Assembly: GCA_964468125.1 (NCBI GenBank) | Contig: CAYXVF010000001.1 | Span: 62,001-126,000 of the forward strand | Length of the DNA stretch: 64,000 nucleotides | Source of the DNA: CAYXVF01 sp964468125 | GTDB lineage: Bacteria > Myxococcota > XYA12-FULL-58-9 > CAYXVF01 | Direction of reading: 5' to 3' | Part shown: positions 1 to 8,623 of the stretch, piece by piece | Position numbering within the stretch: the first letter of the stretch is position 1 | Layout: every line of letters begins with the position of its first letter | Position numbers and translations under genes: made by a program | Notes under the pieces: model-generated | What the model was told of the DNA's origin: nothing | Seen by the model: the letters and a program-made list of their open reading frames with translations, nothing else | The model's database searches: none

Positions 1-19
1 ACTCGCGGTCGCTTGGCCT

Positions 20-1349
20 TCACGGCACCTCGACGACTTCGAGACTGAAGTTGCCTCCCGTCGCCGGATCGCGTCCGTCGTCGAGTAGGGCTGGTACTAC
101 CGGGCAGCGTGCGTCCCGTCGGACCTCGTAGACCGTCGGACTGCCGCGCATGATGCGACCTTGCCACGAGCTGAAAGCCACACCGCTGGTGCGGAACAGC
201 TCAAACATCAGGTTCGTTTGGTCATCGAGGCAATCGGTGTAGTCCGGCAAGACCGTCTCATCGCACACCGGCGTATCGCTGGGCGGGTCTTCGGCGGCGA
301 CCGACGTGCGTTCGCCGGACATGTCGAAGTTGAAGAACGTCGTGTGCTGCATCCCGAGAAAGTGGCCGATTTCGTGCGCGACCGTGCCGCCGACAACCCG
401 GTCGCCGGGCAAAATGCAGATTGAGATCGATCAAGCCCCCGAGCTCGGCCTGAGATTCGAGCAGGACGGCGACGGACTCGAGCTGCCCGTCTTGAAGGCC
501 CCGATGCCGGGAGGAATCTGGACGCTCAACACATCAGAAGCGGTCGCGGTCGAGTTCACGGGCCCGAGCTCGATCGGCGTGCCCGCCAGGCGCCAGCGGC
601 ACACGCCCACTTCGAGGTCCGTGTCGAAACGCCGAACCGTAGACGCCACGCATACCGCGCCCGGCGAACAGGCCGTACAGATCTCGCCACAGCGCTCTCC
701 TTCGCAGAATCCGGCGCGACAATCAGCGTCGGAATCACAGCGCTCGGCGAGCTCGCCCGCGAACGGATTCTCGGCGGTACAGGCGACTACACCGCCGCCG
801 TCGACGAGCTCTCGTGGCCCGCACGCTTCACCGGATGGGCACGCATCGTCATCTTCGCATGCGGCGAGGCACGTACCGCTCAGTGAGCAACCAAGCGCGC
901 ACTCCGGGCTCGTTGTGCACGGATCCCCCGGGGTTCCGTCGAAACAGCTCGTGCGACAGCCATCGCTCTGCACGTCATTGCCGTCATCGCACTCCTCGAG
1001 CCGGGCTCGCCCAGCAGAAGCCCTTGGTGGTGAAACCCGTCGCCGCAAAACGCGTCGCGGCAGGTCCCTGAAGGTCCGTCGGGGCAGGCGTCGGTCAGGG
1101 TGAGGTTGCCGTCGTCGCACTGCTCACCGGCGCTGCCGTTTTGCCGTCACCGCAGCGTGCGGCCGTGCAGTCGATGTCGCAGGTCGCGCTCTCGCCCCCG
1201 GCGTCGCATTGCTAGTACTCGTCCACGGTGCCGTCACCGCAGGAGGTCGGTATACACTCGGCGCTGCAGTCGGCGGACGGTCCAGCGTCGTCACACCCTT
1301 CGTCGCTGTCCACAATCCAGGAGATGCTCGCGAGAATCCACCAACGCAT
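20..1349 (-). pseudogene. Broken pappalysin-like metalloprotease with cysteine-rich repeats
   Basis: The C-terminal part holds a metzincin zinc motif, HEIGHFLGMQH (HExxHxxGxxH), typical of secreted pappalysin-like (M43) proteases. The upstream part carries DUF4215-like repeats of the CGDG...EQCDDGN...C type. The start taken is the ATG at 1349, which opens a short hydrophobic leader (MRWWILASISWIV). The coding sense cannot be read in one frame. There is an in-frame TAG near 1213, the repeats change frame near 1130 and again near 1020, and a TGA lies at 431-433. Between about 505 and 415 the protein-like reading (DGQLESVAVLLESQAELGG) lies in another frame. Either this is a decayed gene or this contig stretch has several indel errors; the clustering of breaks in one low-complexity gene fits both. 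Family assignment is fairly safe, intactness is not. Confidence 0.7.
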
Positions 1350-1409
1350 CGACGCCCTGCTTATCGCCGACTTCGCCCGGGGTCGACGAGGCGAAGGGGC
1401 GAGGGATTC

Positions 1410-3293
1410 TCAGCCGCGCAGCTTGATGCGGATCTCATCGATGATCGCGGGGTCGTCGATCGTCGGCGGAGGCGGAACGTCGAGGCCCTGGCCGATCTTC
1501 TTCATCGTCCCCCGAAGGATCTTTCCGGAACGAGTCTTCGGCAGTCGGTCGACCACGAGCGCACGCTTGAATGCCGCGACTGGGCCGACCTCTTCGCGGA
1601 CCATCGCGATCACGTCCTCCACCACCTGGGCCTCGGTCTCCGACGCGCCGTCTTTCAGCACGAGAAGCCCCACGGGGAGCTCACCTTTGAGCGCGTCGGG
1701 AACTCCGATCACCGCGCACTCGGCGACCGCCGGGTGAGACGCCAGAACCTGTTCCATCGCACCGGTCGACAGACGATGCCCGGCGACGTTGATGATGTCG
1801 TCCGTGCGCCCCATGATGTGCACGTAGCCCTCTTCGTCGATGAAGCCCGCATCACCGGTCCGGTAGAAGCCCGGGTAATCGCGCATGTAGCCATTGAGAA
1901 AGCGCTCGTCGTTGTTCCAGATCGTCATCAGGGTGGCGGGTGGAAGCGGGCGTTTCACGACGATCGCACCGACCTGATTTTGTGCGCGGTCTTCGAGGGT
2001 CTCGTCGATGCAGCGCACGTCCCAACCAGGCATGGGAATCCCGGCTGCACCCACCTTAGGCGAGAGCTGCGCCATCCCCATCGGCAGCGCGCATACGGGC
2101 CATCCCGTTTCCGTTTGCCACCAATGGTCCACCACCGGGACGCCGCTGAGGTCCTGAAGCCATTCGAGCGTATCCGGGTCGCAACGCTCGCCGGCGAGGA
2201 AGATCTGACGCAGTTTCGACGTGTCGTGGCCAGCGAGATGCTTGCCGCCCGGGTCTTGCCGTTTGATCGCGCGAAAAGCGGTTGGCGCGGTGAACATGGT
2301 TGCGACGTCGTGCTCTGCGATCACCCTCCAGAAGGCCCCCGGGTCTGGAGTGCCAACGGGCTTGCCTTCGTAGAGGACGCTGGTGCTGCCATGCAGGAGT
2401 GGTCCGTAGACGATGTAGGAGTGCCCCACGACCCAACCGACGTCAGAAGCGGCCCAGTAGGTTTCCCCCGGCGTGACGCCGTAGATGTTCTTCATCGACC
2501 AGGCGAGCGCCACTGCGTGGCCGCCGTTATCGCGCACGACGCCTTTCGGCGTTCCCGTGGTCCCTGAGGTGTAGAGGATGTAGAGCGGATCGGTCGCCGC
2601 CACGTCTACGCACTCCGCGGGCTGCGCTCCAGCGATCGCGTCCTGCCAATCGATGTCACGCCCCGCAACCAACGAAGCCTCTTCCTGCGGCCGCTGAAAC
2701 ACGATCACTGTGTCGGGCTGGTGGCGGGCGAGCTCGAGGGCGTGGTCCACCAAGGGCTTGTAGTTCACGATTCGATTGGGCTCGATTCCGCAGGAGCCGC
2801 AGATCAGCACCTTCGGCTCCGCATCATCGATGCGCGAAGCGAGCTCTTTCGCCGCAAAGCCACCGAAGACCACCGAGTGGATGGCGCCGATGCGGGCGCA
2901 GGCGAGCATGGCCACGACCGTCTCCGGGATCATCGGCATGTAGAGAATCACGCGGTCGCCTTTGGAGACGCCGAGACGACGCAGACCACCCGCAAACTGC
3001 GCGACGTCGCGCAGGAGGCCGGCGTAGCTGACGATGCCTTTGGTCCCGGTGACCGGGCTATCGTAGATCAGCGCCGGTTGGTCCCCCCGTCCTGCCTTCA
3101 CGTGTCGGTCGATCGCGTTGAAGCAGGTGTTGAGCCGACCGTCGCTGAACCAGCGCACAAAGGGCTCCTCGCTTGCTTCGCAGATCGACTTCGGGACGAC
3201 AGTCCAATCGATCGCCCGTGCAGCCTCGCGCCAGAAGGATTCGGGGTCATCGAGCGACGCGCGGTGCAGCGCTCGGTAGTCGTTCAGATTCAT
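1410..3293 (-). CDS. prpE: Propionyl-CoA synthetase (acetyl-CoA synthetase family)
   Basis: Cytoplasmic acyl-adenylate-forming enzyme that activates propionate (or acetate) to the CoA thioester. The 627-aa length matches PrpE (about 628 aa) rather than Acs (about 650). Visible motifs are the adenylate-binding loop YTSGTTGTPKG followed by VVRDNGGHAVAL, the hinge region GRTDDIINVAGHRL, and the C-terminal catalytic lysine in KTRSGKILRG. EGKPVGTPD also fits the PrpE branch. The ATG at 3293 is preceded by AGGAG. It lies 3.3 kb from a propionyl-CoA carboxylase operon on the same strand, so the two could together convert propionate to methylmalonyl-CoA. Substrate preference is inferred from sequence style and could be acetate. 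Confidence 0.9.
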   Translation of the reverse strand: MNLNDYRALHRASLDDPESFWREAARAIDWTVVPKSICEASEEPFVRWFSDGRLNTCFNAIDRHVKAGRGDQPALIYDSPVTGTKGIVSYAGLLRDVAQFAGGLRRLGVSKGDRVILYMPMIPETVVAMLACARIGAIHSVVFGGFAAKELASRIDDAEPKVLICGSCGIEPNRIVNYKPLVDHALELARHQPDTVIVFQRPQEEASLVAGRDIDWQDAIAGAQPAECVDVAATDPLYILYTSGTTGTPKGVVRDNGGHAVALAWSMKNIYGVTPGETYWAASDVGWVVGHSYIVYGPLLHGSTSVLYEGKPVGTPDPGAFWRVIAEHDVATMFTAPTAFRAIKRQDPGGKHLAGHDTSKLRQIFLAGERCDPDTLEWLQDLSGVPVVDHWWQTETGWPVCALPMGMAQLSPKVGAAGIPMPGWDVRCIDETLEDRAQNQVGAIVVKRPLPPATLMTIWNNDERFLNGYMRDYPGFYRTGDAGFIDEEGYVHIMGRTDDIINVAGHRLSTGAMEQVLASHPAVAECAVIGVPDALKGELPVGLLVLKDGASETEAQVVEDVIAMVREEVGPVAAFKRALVVDRLPKTRSGKILRGTMKKIGQGLDVPPPPTIDDPAIIDEIRIKLRG

Positions 3294-3381
3294 CGCCGGG
3301 CTCCTGCTCGGAGCCTCACCCGAAACGACCTACGAGTCTTTACGCAGCGCGGCGATGGACACGACAGCCGGTGCGCGGCGC

Positions 3382-4791
3382 TCAATACTCGAACTGCACC
3401 TGGACGCCGAACTGGAACTGATCGATCGACTCGTAGCCCGGCTCCACGTTTGGATCCTCGGGGTTCTCCACGAATTGCCAGCGGCGCGTCGCCCGGGCGA
3501 CGAAGTAGAGCGGATAGAGCACTGCAAAGGAGGCCTCGGCGACAGCGTAGCTGCGCTCGTCGAGGGTCGCGAAATCGCTGAAGTCCTCGATCTGCGTCTT
3601 GGTGTAGAACGCCTTGAATTGCAGGATGCTGAGCGCCGGCACATTCAGAAACACGGCGGCGTTCGGGTCGCCGCCGGAGTAGTCTTCGTAGATCGCCCCG
3701 AGCTGCAAGATACCCACGAGGTCGAGCGCGGCATCGGCGAAGTAGCCATTGATGCCATCACCGTCGCCGATGTTTTGAATGAATTGCGCCTTGGGCACCC
3801 CTTGCGCTTCGGCAACGTAGTCGAAACGCTCCACTTCATAGAAGCTCGAGAAGTAGATCGGACGGTAGTCGTTTGAGAAACGCCGGTACTCGACGCGCAC
3901 CGGCAGCTGCAGGTCGATGATGAGCGGGAACTTGAAGGTGATGAGCGTGCCTAGGTGAAAACCTTGCCCCGCGCCGTCGATGAAGTTCAGGTCCGTGTAG
4001 GGAATGATCGACAGCAGGTCCGTGTTGAGCACCTCTGCTTCTGCGTCGATTCCGAAGATGCCGAGGCTCGTGGTCTCTTCGGCCACGAGGGTGCCGTTTT
4101 CGGCGACGTTCTGGCCGTTCTCATCCTGTGCGAGGACCAACGGTGCGTTCAGGTCCGCGATCCAAGAAGCTCCCACCGCGAAGATGTTCCACGGCGACTC
4201 CGGGTCCGCGAAGGAGACCGGCTTCACGTAGCCGCGAAACCCCACCATGCGGGAGCCATTCTTGTTGGAAAACACGCTGCCGACGTCGCCGATCATGGTC
4301 TCCGCACCGCCGTAGTCCGTATTCACGTCGAGCTCGATCCCGAGTCGTCGCGTGTTGATGTCGAGGTTGTTGATGTAGCGGCTCATGATCGTGCCGTGGC
4401 CGATCTGGGTCGCGAGGTCGCCGATACGGAAATAGAGCGGGTCGCGTTTTCGGCCGTAGCGCAGGTATCGAATCACACGGAAATAATCGAAGGGCTCGTC
4501 CCAGTCTTCGTCGCGGATCGAAAAGCGATCGGGCTCATCGAGGCGAAGGTTCAACGGCACGGACAAGCCCACACCGATGTCGCCGATGCTGAAATCCGTG
4601 TTGAGCTGGAGCTGGAGAAAATTCTCCCCGTCTATTTGAGTCCAGCCGATGCCGGCGTTGCCGCCGCCGGTGAGTCCTTCCGACTCGTCGAGGCCCTGAA
4701 AACGCTCCTCGCCGGGGATGGGCCCGAGCCCACTGCCGAAGGATTGAGCCGCGAAGGCGTGCGCGAGGAAGGTAGCTGCGAGCAATTCCAT
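3382..4791 (-). CDS. Predicted outer-membrane beta-barrel protein
   Basis: About 469 aa with an N-terminal hydrophobic leader (MELLAATFLAHAFAAQ) and alternating hydrophobic/polar strands rich in aromatic residues throughout. The C-terminus, FGVQVQFEY, ends in an aromatic residue as outer-membrane barrels recognised by the BAM complex do. I chose the ATG at 4791 because GGTGGAG lies at good spacing upstream; in-frame starts at 4797 and 4803 would add two or four residues. The leader has no positive charge near its start, which is unusual. No specific family recognised; channel or surface structural protein is a guess. It sits downstream of the coiled-coil gene behind a strong hairpin, so it probably has its own promoter. 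Confidence 0.7.
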   Translation of the reverse strand: MELLAATFLAHAFAAQSFGSGLGPIPGEERFQGLDESEGLTGGGNAGIGWTQIDGENFLQLQLNTDFSIGDIGVGLSVPLNLRLDEPDRFSIRDEDWDEPFDYFRVIRYLRYGRKRDPLYFRIGDLATQIGHGTIMSRYINNLDINTRRLGIELDVNTDYGGAETMIGDVGSVFSNKNGSRMVGFRGYVKPVSFADPESPWNIFAVGASWIADLNAPLVLAQDENGQNVAENGTLVAEETTSLGIFGIDAEAEVLNTDLLSIIPYTDLNFIDGAGQGFHLGTLITFKFPLIIDLQLPVRVEYRRFSNDYRPIYFSSFYEVERFDYVAEAQGVPKAQFIQNIGDGDGINGYFADAALDLVGILQLGAIYEDYSGGDPNAAVFLNVPALSILQFKAFYTKTQIEDFSDFATLDERSYAVAEASFAVLYPLYFVARATRRWQFVENPEDPNVEPGYESIDQFQFGVQVQFEY

Positions 4792-4932
4792 GGTCATCTC
4801 CACCGGCGTATACCGATCTACGCTGTGGACTAGCGGTCGATCCCAGCTCGACGAATGACGAGCGGACGCCCCGAGATCTTCATGGAATTCGTCTCACCGC
4901 GCAAACCGCGCGAGTGTGTACGACACTTACAG

Positions 4933-4968
4933 CGCGCCCCGCCACACGCTTTGGCTGTGCGGGGCGCG
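4933..4968 (-). terminator. Strong GC hairpin after the coiled-coil gene
   Basis: Perfect 9-bp arms CGCGCCCCG (4933-4941) and CGGGGCGCG (4960-4968), extended inside by CACA/TGTG with a one-base bulge and by GC/GC around a TTTG loop. It lies 10 bases beyond the stop of the minus-strand gene ending at 4979. No clear U-run follows, so it may act as a transcript 3' stabiliser or a non-canonical terminator. Confidence 0.6.
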
Positions 4969-4978
4969 TGGGTGGAGT

Positions 4979-5845
4979 TTAGAAGGGCTGTCGCGCCGGA
5001 GGTGCGGGCTCGAAGCCTTCGGCCGCTTCCGCCGCCGCTGCCTCGTGCGCCCCCTGTGCGTCGAGGGCCAAGTCGCGAGCCGCGCGGAGCTGCTCTTGAA
5101 TGGAGCGCACGAGCGCCGCCGCATCCGCCGAGAGCTCGCCGGTCTTGACCGCCATGTGGTCGAGGTCGTGTTGCAGCGCCGCCTGCCACTCGAGGAGGAT
5201 CGTGATGTCCGTATTGTACTCGGCGATCCACCCGTTGATCTCTTCGAGTTGGTCCTGCAGGCCTTCGACGTCACCCTCGAGACCCCGGAGACGGGACAAG
5301 CCAGCCTGCGCCTCGATGATACGCGCACGGGCCCGAAGAACCTGCGCTGCTGCTTGCTCGGTCTGAGTGTTCAGCTCGACCCACGCCTGGTAGATCGGAT
5401 CATTCGAGGCTTCGAGCTTGGCGACCTCGCTGCGGAGCTCGTCGGTAACGACCTCGTCAGGACTCGTGACGTTCAAAGCCTCGAAGCCCGCGCGATCCAC
5501 GGCGTTGAAGTCCGCGGTCATCGATTCGCGAATGGTCCGCATCGCACGAAGCGCCTCGTTCAAAGACGCCCGGCCCGCCGAGATCTCCCGACGCGCCGCG
5601 CGTAGACGAGAGCCGTAGTTTTGGACCTCTTCCCGGTCCTCGACGCCGGACTCCGCGAGGTTGCGGTTGAACTGCGAGATCAGGCTGTCGATCTTGGCTT
5701 CACCGGCGTCGAGTTGGCGCTCGTACTCAGTGACCATCGCCTGGTTCTGATCGATTTCGTCCTGATCCACTCCAAAGAAGCGATCGAGACGCCCGTTTGC
5801 AAACACGCTGGGGCGGTCGTTTCCGCCGATCCGTACATCCGTCAT
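4979..5845 (-). CDS. Coiled-coil protein of unknown function
   Basis: 288 aa, acidic and almost entirely helical in composition, with long heptad-like stretches (for example LEGDVEGLQDQLEEINGW) and alanine-rich segments near the C-terminus (HEAAAAEAAEGFEPAPP). No signal peptide, membrane segment or catalytic motif is seen. The C-terminal tail EPAPPARQPF is proline-rich. It is followed by a GC hairpin and preceded by the SCP2-like gene 51 bases upstream on the same strand. A cytoskeletal or scaffold role would be typical of such proteins but nothing here proves it. Confidence 0.6.
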   Translation of the reverse strand: MTDVRIGGNDRPSVFANGRLDRFFGVDQDEIDQNQAMVTEYERQLDAGEAKIDSLISQFNRNLAESGVEDREEVQNYGSRLRAARREISAGRASLNEALRAMRTIRESMTADFNAVDRAGFEALNVTSPDEVVTDELRSEVAKLEASNDPIYQAWVELNTQTEQAAAQVLRARARIIEAQAGLSRLRGLEGDVEGLQDQLEEINGWIAEYNTDITILLEWQAALQHDLDHMAVKTGELSADAAALVRSIQEQLRAARDLALDAQGAHEAAAAEAAEGFEPAPPARQPF

Positions 5846-5896
5846 TGTATTCTATTGCTCCCTCTATCAACCCCCGCCCCTTCGGGCCGAGGGTGT

Positions 5897-6418
5897 TCAC
5901 CGGTTCGGACGCAACGAAAATCCGGCTGTCGCCGGGGCATGCTTTCGTTGCTCCCGTTGTTTCATATCCTCGAAGAACTGCACCTTCAGACGCTCAGGGT
6001 CGTGCCAGTGACCAACGAGGTCGACCTTCGCCCAGGAGGCGAAGAGGCGCGACACACGCAGCCAATCGGTGCGGTTCGCTACGATCTGCAAACGGCCGTC
6101 ATCGAGGGCATCCGCCATCTGATACTCGCCGCGCAGAAACCGCCGGAGATCCGGCAGACCCAAGGCCCAAATGATGTGTGCGGAGTAGGCTTCGTCCGGC
6201 TCTAGCGCCGGCGCGACCGAGACGTCGTCCCGCGTGAGGACCATCGACCAACGCCCCTCGAGGCCGCCGACCAGATGCCAGCAGATGCGTGTTCCCACTC
6301 GCGCGGTGGGTCCTGCCACCTTGCAGAGGGTCTCCAGGAAGTCCTCCATGAGAAAGGACGCCGCCGCTTGAGCGATGACGCTTTCGGATTCCTGGGCGAG
6401 TGCACCGGCTGAAGACAC
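5897..6418 (-). CDS. SCP2 sterol-transfer-like protein
   Basis: 173 aa. The central part has the pattern of SCP2-type lipid-binding domains: a strand-rich segment (RWSMVLTRDDVSVAP), then IWALGLPDLRRFLRGEYQMADALDDGRLQIVANRTD, which resembles the 'DLLALLxGELDxxxAFxxGRLKVxGD' signature of that family, split here as LPDLRRFLRGEYQMADAL and DDGRLQIVANRTD. The start is GTG at 6418, preceded by an excellent AAGGAGAGG. It probably binds a hydrophobic ligand in the cytoplasm; ligand unknown. It lies just downstream of the carboxylase operon, separated by about 180 bases in which nothing is recognised. Confidence 0.55.
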   Translation of the reverse strand: MSSAGALAQESESVIAQAAASFLMEDFLETLCKVAGPTARVGTRICWHLVGGLEGRWSMVLTRDDVSVAPALEPDEAYSAHIIWALGLPDLRRFLRGEYQMADALDDGRLQIVANRTDWLRVSRLFASWAKVDLVGHWHDPERLKVQFFEDMKQREQRKHAPATAGFSLRPNR

Positions 6419-6596
6419 GTTACCTCTCCTTCCGCATCCCGCTCCCGTACCGACCGAAGCCGCCTAGTGGCAGCCGTTCGGTTACGAGAGCACCTGGAAT
6501 TGGGTCAAGTCTGATCCGACTCGCTCAGAGGTATCGGTGTGCCTATGGGAATGTTGCGTGACGCCGCGAATTTGGGGACCGAGGAGGCGGAGAAAC

Positions 6597-7106
6597 TCAC
6601 TCCACGACGCAGAGTACGGCGCCACCGTCCACCGCATCACCCTCGACGGCGCTGATGCTCTTGACGACCCCGTTCTTGGGCGAACGCAGCTCGTTCTCCA
6701 TCTTCATCGCTTCCACGACAACCAGTCCCTGCCCTTCGGTGACCTCGTCTCCGTCGCTCACGAGAACGGCGACGACCTTCCCAGGCATGGGGGAAGAAAT
6801 CTCCGTGGGACCGTCCATGCCCGCCAGGCTCTCTTGAGAGCGGCGCAACTGGACCCGGCGCAGGTCGAGGACCTCGACCGTCACGACCTCGCCCTTCACC
6901 TTCAGATTCTGCACCGACTGACTCGTGCGGTCGCTCTCGATGTTGAAGGCTTCGTGCTCGACCAAGAGAGACATGGAGGTCTCGTCCGTGTTGCGCGCAT
7001 CGACCTCCAGAACCCGATCGTCGATCGTCACCCGATAGCGATCCGGCGCGACCTCGACGATTTCGACCTGTTTCTCTTCGCCGTCTACGAACGCTACGTA
7101 GTGCAT
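6597..7106 (-). CDS. Biotin carboxyl carrier subunit of acyl-CoA carboxylase
   Basis: 169 aa. The C-terminal half is a biotinyl/lipoyl domain with the biotin attachment site VEAMKMENEL (lysine between the two methionines) and a second half DGGAVLCVVE at the very end. It carries the carboxybiotin between the biotin carboxylase and the carboxyltransferase. The start is the ATG at 7106, which overlaps the stop of the upstream biotin carboxylase gene as TGATG and so indicates translational coupling. A longer in-frame start at 7142 would lie inside that gene and is less likely. It is the last gene of a three-gene operon. Confidence 0.9.
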   Translation of the reverse strand: MHYVAFVDGEEKQVEIVEVAPDRYRVTIDDRVLEVDARNTDETSMSLLVEHEAFNIESDRTSQSVQNLKVKGEVVTVEVLDLRRVQLRRSQESLAGMDGPTEISSPMPGKVVAVLVSDGDEVTEGQGLVVVEAMKMENELRSPKNGVVKSISAVEGDAVDGGAVLCVVE

Positions 7107-8614
7107 CAGCCGCCTCCGAATCGCCAAGGGGCGTTGCGCCAAGCCGCGCTCGATCGCCCTTCGCCGATGGCCATGGCGCGCGCCGCTCGCGTGTCGCGCC
7201 GATAGGTGTTTACCGTGGCCGCCGCCACCGCCACGTCGATGAGGTTGGGAGCGAAACTGAGTTTCCCCGCTTCCATCAGCTCACCGATGGTCCCGGTATT
7301 GTAGGAGCCATCGATGAACGCTTCCGCACGCAGCAGGTGGCGCAGGAATGTAGTGTTGGTGATGATTCCCTTCACCGCCGTCTCGTCGAGGGCGCGCACC
7401 ATTCGGCAGCGCGCCTGCTCACGGTCGCGGCCCCAGGTCACCACCTTCGCGATCATCGGGTCGTAGTAACGGGGCACCTCGAAGCCCGCGCTCACCCCGG
7501 TGTCCACGCGAACCCCAGGCCCGTGCGGCAATACGAGGTCCGAGATCTTGCCTGGAGCCGGCATGAAGTTGCGATCCGGATCTTCCGCGTAGATTCGAAC
7601 CTCGATCGAGTGGCCCCGGCGCTCGATCTCTTCCTGCGTGAAGCGCAGCGGATTGCCCTCGGCCACGAGGACTTGCTCCTCTACGAGATCGAGGCCGGTA
7701 CACATCTCGGTGACCGGGTGCTCCACCTGCAAACGCGTGTTCATCTCGAGGAAGTAGAAGTTCTCGGCCTTTTCATCGGTGATGAACTCCACCGTGCCCG
7801 CACCGATGTAACCCACCGCTTCGGCCGCCTTGCACGCCACCTCGCCCATCTTCCGGCGCACCTCGTCGCTCAGCACCGGCGAGGGCGTCTCCTCGATCAC
7901 CTTCTGGTGTCGTCGCTGCATCGAGCACTCGCGCTCGCCGAGCCAGACGGTCTTGCTGTCCGGGCCCGAGAGGATCTGAATCTCGATGTGCTTGGGCCGA
8001 AGGATCACCTTTTCGATGTAGACCGTGTCGTCGCCGAAAGCGCTCTTCGCTTCCGAGCGTGCGCCGCGAAATGCGCTCGCGAGGTCCTTCGGGTCGTGCA
8101 CCATGCGCATGCCCTTTCCCCCGCCGCCGGCGGAGGCTTTGACCATCACCGGATAGCCGATCTCCTCGGCCACCTTCACCGCCTCCTCCTCGGTCTCGAT
8201 CGCACCTGCGCTGCCCGGCACCGTGGGTACGCCCGCCTTGATCATCGCCTCCCGGGCGGCCGTCTTGCTCCCCATCAGTCGCGTCGCGTTCGCCGGCGGA
8301 CCGATGAAAGTGATCCCCCGCTTTGCCGCCGCTTCGGCAAACTCGGCGTTCTCCGACAAGAAGCCGTACCCGGGATGGATCGCATCGACCTTTGCCTTTT
8401 CCGCGACTTCGAGAATGCGATCGACGACCAGGTAGCTCTCCGGCGCTGGTGGCTTGCCCACGTGATAGGCGAGGTCCGAAACGCGCACGTGCGGAGCGAG
8501 TCGGTCCGCATCCGAATACACCGCGACCGGTGTCTTACCCATGTCGCGCAAGGTGCGCGCGACTCGAACCGCGATTTCGCCGCGGTTGGCGATCAGGACA
8601 CGATCGAATCCCAT
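7106..8614 (-). CDS. accC: Acyl-CoA carboxylase biotin carboxylase subunit
   Basis: 502 aa. ATP-dependent carboxylation of biotin on the carrier protein. Signatures are FDRVLIANRGEIAVRVAR at the N-terminus, HPGYGFLSENAEFA, the ATP-grasp glycine loop KASAGGGGKGMRMV, and the catalytic region FLEMNTRLQVEHPVTE. Compared with the standard AccC (about 450 aa) it has extra C-terminal sequence, as in dedicated acetyl/propionyl-CoA carboxylase alpha subunits, but the carrier domain is a separate gene here. An AGGAG site precedes the ATG at 8614, nine bases after the stop of the carboxyltransferase gene. Next to a PccB-type subunit it most likely serves propionyl-CoA carboxylase. Confidence 0.92.
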   Translation of the reverse strand: MGFDRVLIANRGEIAVRVARTLRDMGKTPVAVYSDADRLAPHVRVSDLAYHVGKPPAPESYLVVDRILEVAEKAKVDAIHPGYGFLSENAEFAEAAAKRGITFIGPPANATRLMGSKTAAREAMIKAGVPTVPGSAGAIETEEEAVKVAEEIGYPVMVKASAGGGGKGMRMVHDPKDLASAFRGARSEAKSAFGDDTVYIEKVILRPKHIEIQILSGPDSKTVWLGERECSMQRRHQKVIEETPSPVLSDEVRRKMGEVACKAAEAVGYIGAGTVEFITDEKAENFYFLEMNTRLQVEHPVTEMCTGLDLVEEQVLVAEGNPLRFTQEEIERRGHSIEVRIYAEDPDRNFMPAPGKISDLVLPHGPGVRVDTGVSAGFEVPRYYDPMIAKVVTWGRDREQARCRMVRALDETAVKGIITNTTFLRHLLRAEAFIDGSYNTGTIGELMEAGKLSFAPNLIDVAVAAATVNTYRRDTRAARAMAIGEGRSSAAWRNAPWRFGGG

Positions 8615-8623
8615 CGAGCTCTC

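Noticed and set aside
306..1103. Plus-strand 265-residue open frame
   Set aside because: Ser/Arg/Pro-rich shadow of the broken protease gene on the minus strand.
4..1349. CRISPR-like or tandem repeats in the cysteine-rich region
   Set aside because: The similarity is protein-level (CGDG/CDDGN repeats) and not at DNA level with regular spacers.
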